Assembly: GCA_937916395.1 (NCBI GenBank)
Contig: CALFTN010000069.1
Location: 1-41,087, forward strand
Direction: 5' to 3'
From: an uncultured Clostridia bacterium
Lineage (GTDB): Bacteria > Bacillota > Clostridia > Oscillospirales > Acutalibacteraceae
Length of the DNA: 41,087 nt
The notes under the pieces: model-generated
Seen by the model: only the letters and a program-made list of their open reading frames with translations
What the model was told of the DNA's origin: nothing
The model's database searches: none
Position numbers and translations under genes: made by a program
Shown here: positions 7,612 through 15,885 of the stretch, in pieces
Layout of the letters: each line of letters opens with the position of its first letter
Numbering within the stretch: position 1 is the stretch's first letter

Positions 7612-8764
7612 ATTTTGCTTCATTCATTTTACGATTTCTCTCTTCACAAACCTGTGCCCATGTTGGCATTGATTTCAATATAGCTGAAAGATTATTAAGT
7701 TCTGCTGGAACATTTATTTTTTGTGGGCAATTCTGTGCACACAAGCCACAACCGATACATGCAGTTGATTGTTTATCCTCAGGAAGGGCATCAATACGAA
7801 TTCTTGTTGCCACTGCCTTCTGGATTTTCAAATCGTTATAAATAGAGAGCATAAAAGGAATGTTAAGCCCTTGTGGGCAATCTTTAAGGCAATAACCGCA
7901 GCCTGTGCATGGGACAGAATCCTTTAATTTCTCTGCAACGTCAAAAAGTGTTTTTACCTCTGCTTCATTTAAAGGTTGATATTTTTGGAAAATCTCAATA
8001 TTTTCTTTAACCTGTGAAAAAGCTGACATACCACTTAAAATCATCTTTACATTTGGTAAATTAAGTAGAAAACTGAAAGCCCATTCAACAGGTGTGACGC
8101 CATTTCTTAAAGCGTTCAGCTTTTTAGTTTCACTTTCTGGCAATGTTGCTAATTTACCTCCACGCAATGGCTCCATTATATAAATCGGTATTTTTCTTTC
8201 AGTTAACAAATCATATTTTGCTTTACCATCTTGTAAAGTCCAGTCTAAATAGTTTAACTGAATCTGACAAAATTCCATACTGTCGCCACAGTAATCTAAA
8301 AACTCTTTCAAAAGTTCAACGCTACAATGACACGAAAAACCTAAATGCTTAATTTTACCGAGTTCCTTTTGTTTTTTAAAATAATCCAATATTCCCCATT
8401 TTTCATCTTTATAAACACTTATAGAATTCTCGTTTATATTATGAAGTAAGTAGTAATCAAAGTAATCTACCTGACATCTTTCTAATTGTTCAAGAAATAT
8501 CGGTTCAGGATAATATGTTTCAACTATCTGATGACCTGGATATTTGTTAGCAATCATAAAGCTTTCGCGTGGGTATTTCTTTAAAATACTGCCTAAAACA
8601 GTTTCTGATTTACCTGAATGATAAACATAAGCTGTATCAAAATAATTAACACCATTTTTAAACGCATAGTCTATCATTTTTTCTGTTTCTTCATAATTTA
8701 CGCTTTCATCACTATTAACAGGAAAACGCATACAACCAAATCCAAATCTTTTAATCGCTTCCAT
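7610..8764 (-). CDS. Aldo/keto reductase with C-terminal 2x[4Fe-4S] ferredoxin domain
   Basis: Putative oxidoreductase: an aldo/keto reductase TIM barrel (about residues 1-270) fused to a ferredoxin-like module. The barrel has 'GFGCMRFP' at the start, the 'YFDTAYVYHSGKSE' segment with the candidate catalytic Tyr, and 'LGFSCH'. The C-terminal part has two clusters, CTGCGYCLKDCP and CIGCGLCAQNCP. Clostridia encode many such fusions; the substrate is usually unknown. I place the start at the ATG at 8764, with AGGTG 7 nt upstream. A longer frame would use a GTG at 8773 that lies inside that ribosome-binding site. The upstream WYL gene stops 1 nt before the ATG (TGATATG), so the two are probably translationally coupled. 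Confidence 0.9.
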   Translation of the reverse strand: MEAIKRFGFGCMRFPVNSDESVNYEETEKMIDYAFKNGVNYFDTAYVYHSGKSETVLGSILKKYPRESFMIANKYPGHQIVETYYPEPIFLEQLERCQVDYFDYYLLHNINENSISVYKDEKWGILDYFKKQKELGKIKHLGFSCHCSVELLKEFLDYCGDSMEFCQIQLNYLDWTLQDGKAKYDLLTERKIPIYIMEPLRGGKLATLPESETKKLNALRNGVTPVEWAFSFLLNLPNVKMILSGMSAFSQVKENIEIFQKYQPLNEAEVKTLFDVAEKLKDSVPCTGCGYCLKDCPQGLNIPFMLSIYNDLKIQKAVATRIRIDALPEDKQSTACIGCGLCAQNCPQKINVPAELNNLSAILKSMPTWAQVCEERNRKMNEAK

Positions 8765-8765
8765 A

Positions 8766-9944
8766 TCAATCACCTATATACATTTTATTTAAATTCTTTA
8801 TACGTTCTCTTATTTCTACACGAACAATCTGGGGCTCTAAAACCTCTACCCTGTCGCTATATTTAAGTGCCCAGCTAACCATTTCACTTGGTGAACAATT
8901 CACTGTTACAATTTCTTCGCCATTTTTATTTTTGTTTACACTAAAACGAGAACCGAAGGTATCAAATAAAAACGTGTATGAATATTTATCACTACGTGAA
9001 ATATCATCAACACGTGGTAATTCCAAAACTCTTAACTTTATTTCAACTGGTTCATCACTTGACATATTAAGATGTGAATAATGAAAATCATCAGACCATT
9101 TCTGTGGCAAACCATGAACTTCTTTTTTGTTTGTGATTTTCTCATTATCTTTGTTTGATGAATCAGAATAAATTCTCACTTCTGACATTAAATCAACACG
9201 CCACAAAGACATAACCTTTTTGTAGTTTTTTCCCATAAAACTATCTTTGCAAGCAACTACGTAATATTTGCCGTTATTTGCAACAAGGTAATAGGGACTT
9301 ATAATTTCTTTTGAAAGGCTCTGACGCTCAAGTTTACCGTCTTCATTAATTCCGTTGTAATAAAACGCCACCCTTACACCGTTTTCAATTGCATTTTCAA
9401 TAGTTTTAATATTTTTCCTATAATACTCGTTATCTACAATTTTTTCTGTTTCGATTTTTGAAATAGCTGACGCTTTTTCTTCATAATAAACTGTGCCTAA
9501 TTCTTCTTTAATTTTTTTCACTAGCTTTTTACCAGTCTTTTCATCAAAAGTCTGAGAAAGAGTTATAGCTTCAATAATTTTATCTAATTCATCATAAGAA
9601 AAAGGTTGATTATAATAAAGGTTTCTTATTGGCAATTTATCTATTGAAGTATATTCGACTGGTATCTTTGATTTTTTAGAGCCATGAACATAAGAAAAAG
9701 CATCAAAAACGACACGCCAGTCTTTTTCTTTTAACAACTCACCATTTTCATTTGAATTAAGTGCTAATGCAATTTGGTTAATGTAACTGTTCGATGTTTC
9801 TTTAGCACCAAGAAAAGCAGAAACATTTTCATCCTTACGCATTGCTGCCTGAGTAGTAGGATGCTCTTTATCAGTATTCTTTTTTAAATATTCTGTTATT
9901 TTAAAACAGCTTTCAAAAATTGGAATTTGCTTTCTTTCTGCCAT
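8766..9944 (-). CDS. WYL-domain transcriptional regulator
   Basis: Predicted DNA-binding regulator of the YafY/DeoR-like WYL type, 392 aa from the start chosen here. The N-terminal region (about 1-100) is the expected winged-helix portion. The WYL domain lies in the middle (about 165-265), with 'VAFYYNG', 'ISPYYLVANNGKYYVVAC' and the adjoining WRVD motif. The C-terminal 'VTVNCSPSEMVSWALKYSDRVEVLEP' is the usual WCX-type extension. WYL domains sense nucleotide or nucleic-acid ligands in several systems. The ATG at 9944 has GAAGGTGAT just upstream; the longer frame from 9986 lacks a ribosome-binding site. It directly precedes and probably controls the aldo/keto reductase gene. Confidence 0.88.
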   Translation of the reverse strand: MAERKQIPIFESCFKITEYLKKNTDKEHPTTQAAMRKDENVSAFLGAKETSNSYINQIALALNSNENGELLKEKDWRVVFDAFSYVHGSKKSKIPVEYTSIDKLPIRNLYYNQPFSYDELDKIIEAITLSQTFDEKTGKKLVKKIKEELGTVYYEEKASAISKIETEKIVDNEYYRKNIKTIENAIENGVRVAFYYNGINEDGKLERQSLSKEIISPYYLVANNGKYYVVACKDSFMGKNYKKVMSLWRVDLMSEVRIYSDSSNKDNEKITNKKEVHGLPQKWSDDFHYSHLNMSSDEPVEIKLRVLELPRVDDISRSDKYSYTFLFDTFGSRFSVNKNKNGEEIVTVNCSPSEMVSWALKYSDRVEVLEPQIVRVEIRERIKNLNKMYIGD

Positions 9945-10084
9945 AATATCACCTTCAAAATAATTGTTAATATTATTGTAACACATATTTATTTAAAATT
10001 AAAGTTTTTTTGGCAATTTCAGGCGGTTTTTTTCGACCTTTTCACTTATTTAGAACTTTAATAAATTTAATTTCTTTTATTTTA

Positions 10085-10113
10085 TTGAAAAAACACTAAA
10101 AAGGTGATATATT
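10085..10113 (+). promoter_or_regulatory. Promoter of the Gly/His-rich membrane protein gene
   Basis: TTGAAA (10085-10090), a 17-bp spacer and TATATT (10108-10113). The start codon of the following gene is at 10149, giving a leader of about 30 nt. Confidence 0.6.
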
Positions 10114-10148
10114 AATTTTAAAATTAGTTTTTGAAAGAGAGTGATTTT

Positions 10149-11543
10149 ATGGCAGGTCCAGGCGGCGGCTCAAGAGGCGGCGGATTCGGTGGAGGTTCAC
10201 GTGGTGGCGGCGGTGGCGGCTCACGTGGCGGTTTTTCAGGAGGTTCAAGAGGTCCTAGCGGTGGCGGCTTCGGTGGAGGTTCTCGCGGTGGTGGTTTTCA
10301 CGGAGGTGGATTCCACGGTGGGCATCATCCCCCACCAAGACATCATCACAGACCAATTTTCCATGGTGGCTACCACGGCGGAGGCGGTCATTACCACCAT
10401 CATCACGGCGGAGGAGGAATCCTTTCTACTTTCTTCGCATTCATTATAGTTCTCGTTATGCTTTTCGGCATTTTTAAATACGTATTTGGTATTAACGGCT
10501 CTGACGTGAGAGAGTGGATAGATGACTTTAAATATGACCCTACATATAATGAAGAACAGGTCTATGAAGATTATAACAATGGCGAATATTCAGAATCATT
10601 ATTCCAGGAATACACAAACAATAAATACCAGGAAATTTTTGGTGAAACTACTTGTTATGAAGATAATATTTTAGTTGTATTCTTGACAACTGATGCAAAT
10701 GATGGTTACTACACTATTGCATGGGTCGGTGATAATCTCAATTATCAGGTAACTGATTTATTTGGTAATGAACAGACAGCCTTAGGCGAGGCTATGTCTA
10801 ATTCAATAAGTGATTATCACGGTTATTCATTAGGTAGCAATCTCGCTCAGGTTGTTGACAGAATGACAGACAATGTTACTGCTTTAGCATTAGAATCTCC
10901 TTATAAATCACAGGCTGACAGAAGCGTTATTGCCGAGTCTAAGGTTTATAACTACTCTAATTGCAAATTTACAGAAGATACTGTTAACACTTCACTTAAG
11001 AATTTTACTGACAAAACCGGCATTACATTCTGTATTGTTGTCGACAATGAAACTACCGTTTTCGGTGGCGGTAACACAGTACCAGAACAAAATTTACCTG
11101 TTACTAATGCAAGTCAGAATCAATCACAAAACCCACCTCAGACTAATACTCAACAGGTTCAACAGCAACAACAAAATCAGGTTCAACAGCAACAACAAAA
11201 TCAGGTTCAACAGCAAGTTAATCAGTCTAGTGTTGATGCAACACAGAGCTTACCAACACCACAAAGCAATGGTGACAGCTCTATTGGTATAATTGGTGGT
11301 GCTGACGGCCCAACAACTATTATTGTTGGTGAAGAGCAAAATACTGACGATAGTGGCGAAGGTAAATCTAAAATATTTTCTGTATTAAAGGTTATTCTTT
11401 ATGTTATTGTTATTGGTGCTATCCTTGGTGGTGCAGTATTCTTTACAGTTTACTGGATTAAGCGTTCTAAAAAGAAAGAAGCCGAATTAATGGACCAGGG
11501 CAAAATATCAATGCACAATCCTAAAGACAGCGATTTACAGTAA
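10149..11543 (+). CDS. Gly/His-rich two-helix membrane protein with Gln-rich linker; function unknown
   Basis: I do not recognise a characterised function. The start at ATG 10149 (AGAGAGTGAT upstream) gives 464 aa; the longer frame begins with a TTG and adds six residues. Layout: residues 2-90 are almost all Gly, Ser, Arg and His (GGGSRGGGF-type repeats, then His clusters). A membrane helix lies at about 91-113, then a globular extracytoplasmic or cytosolic domain at about 120-310. Its 'NILVVFLTTDANDGYYTIAW' section reminds me weakly of TPM-type domains. A Gln/Asn-rich linker with 8-residue repeats spans about 325-365. An IGIIGGADGPTTII motif follows at about 379-392, then a second membrane helix (about 410-435) and a short basic tail. 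It is monocistronic, with its own promoter and terminator. The His-rich part could bind metal; that is inference. Confidence 0.72.
   Translation: MAGPGGGSRGGGFGGGSRGGGGGGSRGGFSGGSRGPSGGGFGGGSRGGGFHGGGFHGGHHPPPRHHHRPIFHGGYHGGGGHYHHHHGGGGILSTFFAFIIVLVMLFGIFKYVFGINGSDVREWIDDFKYDPTYNEEQVYEDYNNGEYSESLFQEYTNNKYQEIFGETTCYEDNILVVFLTTDANDGYYTIAWVGDNLNYQVTDLFGNEQTALGEAMSNSISDYHGYSLGSNLAQVVDRMTDNVTALALESPYKSQADRSVIAESKVYNYSNCKFTEDTVNTSLKNFTDKTGITFCIVVDNETTVFGGGNTVPEQNLPVTNASQNQSQNPPQTNTQQVQQQQQNQVQQQQQNQVQQQVNQSSVDATQSLPTPQSNGDSSIGIIGGADGPTTIIVGEEQNTDDSGEGKSKIFSVLKVILYVIVIGAILGGAVFFTVYWIKRSKKKEAELMDQGKISMHNPKDSDLQ
11154..11216 (+). repeat. 24-bp tandem repeat coding the Gln-rich linker
   Basis: Two exact 24-bp copies (11154-11177 and 11178-11201; unit CAGGTTCAACAGCAACAACAAAAT reads Q-V-Q-Q-Q-Q-Q-N) are followed by a 15-bp partial third copy. 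The period is a multiple of three, so copy number can change without a frameshift. Confidence 0.92.
11280..11330 (+). other. Coding segment for an IGIIGGADGPT-type peptide
   Basis: This segment encodes S-S-I-G-I-I-G-G-A-D-G-P-T-T-I-I-V-G. From memory, nearly the same peptide is a signature of the membrane beta subunits of sodium-pumping decarboxylases (OadB/GcdB/MadB). Here it sits between the Gln-rich linker and the C-terminal membrane helix of an otherwise unrelated protein. Confidence 0.6.
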
Positions 11544-11551
11544 TAATAAGC

Positions 11552-11584
11552 AGTCCATACAAATTTTTAAAATTTGTATGGACT
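11552..11584 (+). terminator. Intrinsic terminator of the Gly/His-rich protein gene
   Basis: A 15-bp perfect stem (AGTCCATACAAATTT and its complement) with loop TTA is followed by a T-rich run on the plus strand. The minus-strand side lacks a good T tract, so it acts mainly on the plus-strand transcript. Confidence 0.88.
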
Positions 11585-11591
11585 ACATTTT

Positions 11592-12695
11592 TTATTTTAG
11601 TGTTTCACTGTTGTTCAATACAGAAGTACTATAAATAAATAAAACATCCTGATTGGTAAATTCAACAAATTGTTCTATCATATTAGGATGCATATAGCGT
11701 ATATCTATAAGAGTTATTTTCTTATATCCCTCTATAAACAGTGGTGCTAAGCTACTTCCATAAGAGTCACGAAACATAACAAGCTCTTTATCTGTAGTTG
11801 CATCCTCATTCTCAATTGTAACAAGTGAAAGAGGCCCACCTAAAAAAGCTTCGTAAAAATCTCTACCCTTGGCTTTTGACATATTATAAACAAAGATTTT
11901 TCGTTGATTCTGATAATCTGTTACTTTGGCGTTAGCTGTATGCTCGTTATATAAAGTTACAAGCATATCTTCAGACGCATTATTTATAGCATACTGACCA
12001 TAATAAACGCCATAAACATTTTTCTCAAAAAAATCCTCTTTATAAGTTGAATTAAGTTTAACACCCATTTCCCCTGCTATCTTTTTGGCAACCGGCAAAA
12101 TTTTCTCTTGACGCCAATGGCTGTCTGTTTTATAGTAGCTGTCCACAGAAAGTTCAGAAAAAATATCAATATATTTCATATAGCTCGTTTTCTCTGTTAT
12201 GCCAGTCACTAAATTTTCGTAATCAAGAGAAAGATAATTTTTGTCATCACCTAAAAGATAATAGTTTTTATCGGGAATAATTGAAAAATAGACATTTGTG
12301 TTTGTATCTTTAAGATATTTATCATAAACAAAACCAAATTTTTCACTTGCATTTTCAATTGATTCTTCGTTTAACGGATATTCAATTTTTGTTATATAAC
12401 CATCTTTTTCAATAATATTGTTATTTGATTTTTTATTGAAAATTCCAATTTCACTTTGTGCCTTAACCCTTCTAAAAAACGACCTTAAAGGAAACTGGTC
12501 AAGAGTATAGTTTTCAAAGTTTTTCATAAAACTACCAGAAACGATTGTATTAAAGCTTAATTCTGGAAATTTTGCAAGTTCACGCCTTTCAGAAATTGAA
12601 ATATCATCTACTGGTTTAACCCAGGCAAAAACAGAAAGAGCCAATATAAAGAGTGAAACAATTACACTCGAGATTATGCTTATAACCTTTTTCAT
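11592..12695 (-). CDS. DHHW-family SGNH-hydrolase-like protein (AlgJ/AlgX/DltD-like partner of MBOAT)
   Basis: Predicted extracytoplasmic O-acyl-transfer partner of the MBOAT protein encoded 11 nt upstream. It is 367 aa with one N-terminal membrane anchor (about 5-26). The next segment, 'ISERRELAKFPELS' (about 34-47), is typical of DHHW/AlgX-type proteins. The family motif appears as Asp191-Ser-His193-Trp194, and 'FRDSYGSSL' near residue 310 is the probable nucleophile Ser block of an SGNH-type site. With the MBOAT protein it should move acyl groups, most likely acetyl, across the membrane onto a cell-surface polymer. The acceptor cannot be told from the sequence. Confidence 0.85.
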   Translation of the reverse strand: MKKVISIISSVIVSLFILALSVFAWVKPVDDISISERRELAKFPELSFNTIVSGSFMKNFENYTLDQFPLRSFFRRVKAQSEIGIFNKKSNNNIIEKDGYITKIEYPLNEESIENASEKFGFVYDKYLKDTNTNVYFSIIPDKNYYLLGDDKNYLSLDYENLVTGITEKTSYMKYIDIFSELSVDSYYKTDSHWRQEKILPVAKKIAGEMGVKLNSTYKEDFFEKNVYGVYYGQYAINNASEDMLVTLYNEHTANAKVTDYQNQRKIFVYNMSKAKGRDFYEAFLGGPLSLVTIENEDATTDKELVMFRDSYGSSLAPLFIEGYKKITLIDIRYMHPNMIEQFVEFTNQDVLFIYSTSVLNNSETLK

Positions 12696-12706
12696 ACTGG
12701 CACCCC

Positions 12707-14107
12707 CTAAAATCTGAAATATAAGAATGGATTGAATGAACCATCAACTAAATAAGCTGTTACTAATACGAGTAAACCTACAAGAACGATTGGCTCAAGA
12801 ATTCCTACAAATACTCTTACGAATTTCAACTCGGTTAGTTTTGTCGCAATATTTTTTACAAATGGTGTAGCACCAATTAAACCTAAAACAAGAATAACAA
12901 AATACTCTTTCAGGTAATAAATAAATTCATTTGAAACTAAAGGAACATCTGAAAAACCTAGCATCGCCTTTATATAAGAGAAAGCTTCACTCATATTTAC
13001 AGCATCAAATATAACAAAGCTTATAATAATAAATAATAATGTATAAATTCTATTTAACACGTGCGTTTTCGTAATAATGTTACCTATCTTTGTTTTTTCA
13101 AATATAAGGAATATAACAAAGTATAAGCCCCAAACAATAAAATTCCAAGCCGCACCATGCCAGAAGCCTGTTAAAAACCATACTACAAGTATATTGAAAA
13201 TCCATTTGGTTTTTTTCACTCTGTTACCACCAAGTGGAATGTAGACATAATCTCTGAACCAACTGCCAAGAGAAATGTGCCATCTTCTCCAGAATTCTGC
13301 AATGCTCTTTGAAATAAATGGGAAATTGAAGTTCTCCATAAAATCAAAGCCTAAAATTTTACCAAGTCCTATTGCCATATCTGAATAACCAGAGAAATCG
13401 AAGTAAACCTGTAAACAAAAGCTGATAGCATAAATCCAATAAAATAAAAACGATTTGTCGTCTGATGCTTTAAATGTAACACAAAGTTCACCTAAAGCGT
13501 TTGCTAACAATACTTTTTTTGAAAGACCTATTATAAATCTTCTTAAACCATAGTTAATTTTTTCAAAGCTCAGTGTTCTTTCATCCAAGTAATTAACAAC
13601 ATCGGTGTATCTTACAATAGGACCTGCAATAAGCTGTGGAAACATTGTAATGTAAGTTGCAAGAGATATTATATTTTTTTGTGCTTTGGTAGTGCCACGA
13701 TAGACATCTACTGCATAGCTTAAAATCTGAAAAGTGTAAAAACTGATACCAATAGGAAGTGCAACATTTAATAATTTCAAAGAAAGACCCGTTACACTGT
13801 TAAAGTTTTCAATGAAAAAGTTTGAATATTTGAAAAAAACTAAAAAGCCCAAATTTACTATGATATTTATAGTCATAATAAGCTTCTTTTTAGTTTTTTC
13901 ATTTGTAGCCTCAATTAACAAACCGGAAAAATAACCGATTATAATTGAGGCTACCATTATAATTAAATATTTAGGCTCTCCCCAACCGTAAAACACAAGA
14001 CTGCTTATTAAGAGAACAGTATTTTTAAACTTTTTGGGGACTAAAAAATAAAGTATCAGTACACTTGGCAGAAAGTAATATAAAAATGGTATGCTCGAAA
14101 AAAGCAT
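12707..14107 (-). CDS. MBOAT-family membrane O-acyltransferase (AlgI/PatA-like)
   Basis: Polytopic membrane protein of 466 aa with about eleven hydrophobic segments. Family signatures are clear: 'LPIGISFYTFQILSY' (about 117-131), 'FPQLIAGPIVRY' (about 156-167), 'FWRRWHISLGSWFRDYVYIPLGG' (about 272-294), and the MBOAT His at 317 within 'GFWHGAAWNF'. The length and motif order match AlgI/PatA. It should hand acyl groups from a cytosolic donor to the DHHW partner encoded next. It sits downstream of apbE and a small lipoprotein gene, with a 49-nt gap before the latter. Confidence 0.94.
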   Translation of the reverse strand: MLFSSIPFLYYFLPSVLILYFLVPKKFKNTVLLISSLVFYGWGEPKYLIIMVASIIIGYFSGLLIEATNEKTKKKLIMTINIIVNLGFLVFFKYSNFFIENFNSVTGLSLKLLNVALPIGISFYTFQILSYAVDVYRGTTKAQKNIISLATYITMFPQLIAGPIVRYTDVVNYLDERTLSFEKINYGLRRFIIGLSKKVLLANALGELCVTFKASDDKSFLFYWIYAISFCLQVYFDFSGYSDMAIGLGKILGFDFMENFNFPFISKSIAEFWRRWHISLGSWFRDYVYIPLGGNRVKKTKWIFNILVVWFLTGFWHGAAWNFIVWGLYFVIFLIFEKTKIGNIITKTHVLNRIYTLLFIIISFVIFDAVNMSEAFSYIKAMLGFSDVPLVSNEFIYYLKEYFVILVLGLIGATPFVKNIATKLTELKFVRVFVGILEPIVLVGLLVLVTAYLVDGSFNPFLYFRF

Positions 14108-14156
14108 TTTTTAACCCCTATCCAAAGTGTATTAATTATTAAAACAAACTGCTTAA

Positions 14157-14732
14157 TTATGCAACTGCTTCTTCAGTTACAATAGCTGCACTTTCACCCA
14201 TAACTGTAGTAAGCTGTGTTTTAAAGTAATCAACAGCTTCACCATTACCAATAGCATAAACTACGTAGTCGCCACTATTAACATTGAAGATAACGATTTT
14301 TTCAGGGAAACCACACATCCATTGTGTTGCTAAAACGCTATCTTTAAGAGAAGTTGCAAATTCAACTGCTTTAGCTGAATCTTTAAGCTTAAATGCACCA
14401 CCAGTAAATGTATTAGCATTCATAGCATGAACGAGAGAAGCAACTTCATCAACCTCTGCTAACAATTCGTCATTTGTGTGAAGCATACTGTTAATAGCTT
14501 CGGTATCTGCAAGATTCATTAAGCCTGCTTTACCTTCAACTGGTGCTCCAACATCACCACCAACAGCAAAGAATTTGTTTTCTTCTGCATAAGTATCAAC
14601 AACCTTGTTGATTACATCTGCTGTATCTGTGAATTCCATTTTTGGTGCTCCCTTGCTACAACCAACAGCAATAACACCAACTGCAACTACTAATGTAACT
14701 GCAACGATTGACATAATAATTTTTTTGTTCAT
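14157..14732 (-). CDS. Small lipoprotein, possibly DUF4358-like
   Basis: Exported lipoprotein of 191 aa. The signal peptide has the lipobox A-V-G-C (Cys25). The mature part is a single small domain with 'GGAFKLKDSAKAVEFATSL' and 'GDYVVYAIGNGEAVDYFKTQL', a pattern that reminds me of DUF4358, a family I have seen beside MBOAT/DHHW genes. The assignment is tentative. A good AAAGGAG ribosome-binding site lies 18 nt or less from the apbE stop, so it is probably in one operon with apbE. No catalytic residues are evident; a role in envelope modification with the following MBOAT/DHHW pair is inference. Confidence 0.7.
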   Translation of the reverse strand: MNKKIIMSIVAVTLVVAVGVIAVGCSKGAPKMEFTDTADVINKVVDTYAEENKFFAVGGDVGAPVEGKAGLMNLADTEAINSMLHTNDELLAEVDEVASLVHAMNANTFTGGAFKLKDSAKAVEFATSLKDSVLATQWMCGFPEKIVIFNVNSGDYVVYAIGNGEAVDYFKTQLTTVMGESAAIVTEEAVA

Positions 14733-14750
14733 TTTAAAAACTCCTTTGTT

Positions 14751-15827
14751 TTAATTCTTATACTCGAAAGTATAATTTTTAAATCCATCTGTATATATTT
14801 GCTCGCCGTTTGGCTTCACCCACATTACTTCAACATTTTCGAGTGAGTCTACTAAATTTTTACCATCCTCTATGCTCATTAAGAAAAGTGAAGTTGAAAG
14901 TGCATCACCAAGCCCTGAATCTTTTGTTAAAACTGAAACCGATAAATACTTATCACCAGGGAACAAGGTTTCAGGGTCTATTATGTGGTGATAGTTTTTG
15001 CCATTAACTTCATAAAAACGTTGATAGCAACCACTTGTAACTAATGACATATCTGTCAATTTGAGATATTCAATATGTGGGATTTCTTCTTGTTTTTCTT
15101 CGTCAGGATTTTCAATACCAACCTTCCATGGTTCATTGTTTTTACCCATACCGATTGTACGGATATTACCACCAATATTGATAAGAAAATCTGTAACACC
15201 TTTATTTATTAAATATTCTGCCACTCTTTCAACCGCATAACCCTTTGCAATTGCACCAACATCAAGGGTCATTTCCGGGTCAGGTATAAAGACAGTATTA
15301 TTTTCCTCATTAATTTCTACTTCACTAAAATCAGTATGCTTCATTGCTTCTCCCAACAAATCAGTTGGTGGCAACTCTGCACTGGCAGGGTCAGAAAGCC
15401 CTAAATTGCGATATTTATGCCATATTGAGAGCACACTACCCATTGCAACATTGATTTTGCCTTTTGTAAGAGTATACAGCTCTTTTGAATAAAGCAACAA
15501 ATCAATAATTTTTTTATCAACTTTTACAATATTATGTTTGCCATCATTGACGTCATTTATAACACAAAGATTATTCATTCCATCGTATCGCAGATAAATA
15601 TTATAAAGCTTATGATATTCATTTAATTCTGTTTTTATTTCTTCACAAATGCTTTTAAACTCTTCTTCCGTTTCTACATAACCTGTTATTGTTGTCACAG
15701 TGTCAAAATAATCAAAATAATATTCTGAAAACTTCTGTTTTTCTTTTGTACCACACGATGAAAAAACAGAGACTTGTGAAGCAAGTAATATTAAACTCAA
15801 AAAAACTGAAAACGATTTTCTCTTCAT
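14751..15827 (-). CDS. apbE: ApbE-family FAD:protein FMN transferase (lipoprotein)
   Basis: Attaches FMN from FAD to Thr residues of exported flavoproteins. The obvious clients here are RnfG and RnfD, encoded in the same block. It is 358 aa, with a signal peptide and lipobox F-S-S-C (Cys25). Key ApbE segments are 'YFDYFDTVTTITGY' near the mature N-terminus, 'LDVGAIAKGYAVERV' and 'FLINIGGNIRTIG' in the middle, and 'VNGKNYHHIIDPETLFPG' with 'GDALSTSLFLM' towards the C-terminus. It lies just after the 353-aa repeat lipoprotein gene, separated from it by a terminator-like hairpin. Its expression may therefore depend on readthrough from the strong lipoprotein promoter. Confidence 0.96.
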   Translation of the reverse strand: MKRKSFSVFLSLILLASQVSVFSSCGTKEKQKFSEYYFDYFDTVTTITGYVETEEEFKSICEEIKTELNEYHKLYNIYLRYDGMNNLCVINDVNDGKHNIVKVDKKIIDLLLYSKELYTLTKGKINVAMGSVLSIWHKYRNLGLSDPASAELPPTDLLGEAMKHTDFSEVEINEENNTVFIPDPEMTLDVGAIAKGYAVERVAEYLINKGVTDFLINIGGNIRTIGMGKNNEPWKVGIENPDEEKQEEIPHIEYLKLTDMSLVTSGCYQRFYEVNGKNYHHIIDPETLFPGDKYLSVSVLTKDSGLGDALSTSLFLMSIEDGKNLVDSLENVEVMWVKPNGEQIYTDGFKNYTFEYKN

Positions 15828-15840
15828 AATTAAAATATAA

Positions 15841-15865
15841 GGGATGTTGTAAGAAACAACATCCC
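15841..15865 (-). terminator. Terminator/attenuator between the repeat lipoprotein gene and apbE
   Basis: A 9-bp GC-containing stem (GGGATGTTG / CAACATCCC) with a 7-nt loop is followed on the minus strand by a T/A-rich stretch that runs into the apbE start region. It would let the lipoprotein be made in excess over ApbE and the genes behind it. Confidence 0.7.
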
Positions 15866-15885
15866 CGAATTTAGTTGTTTAAAAC

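Noticed and set aside
10141..10449. Open frame of about 100 codons overlapping the Gly/His-rich start region
   Set aside because: It is a frame-shifted reading of the GC-richer Gly/His repeats, rich in Ala and Val, and lacks its own ribosome-binding site.
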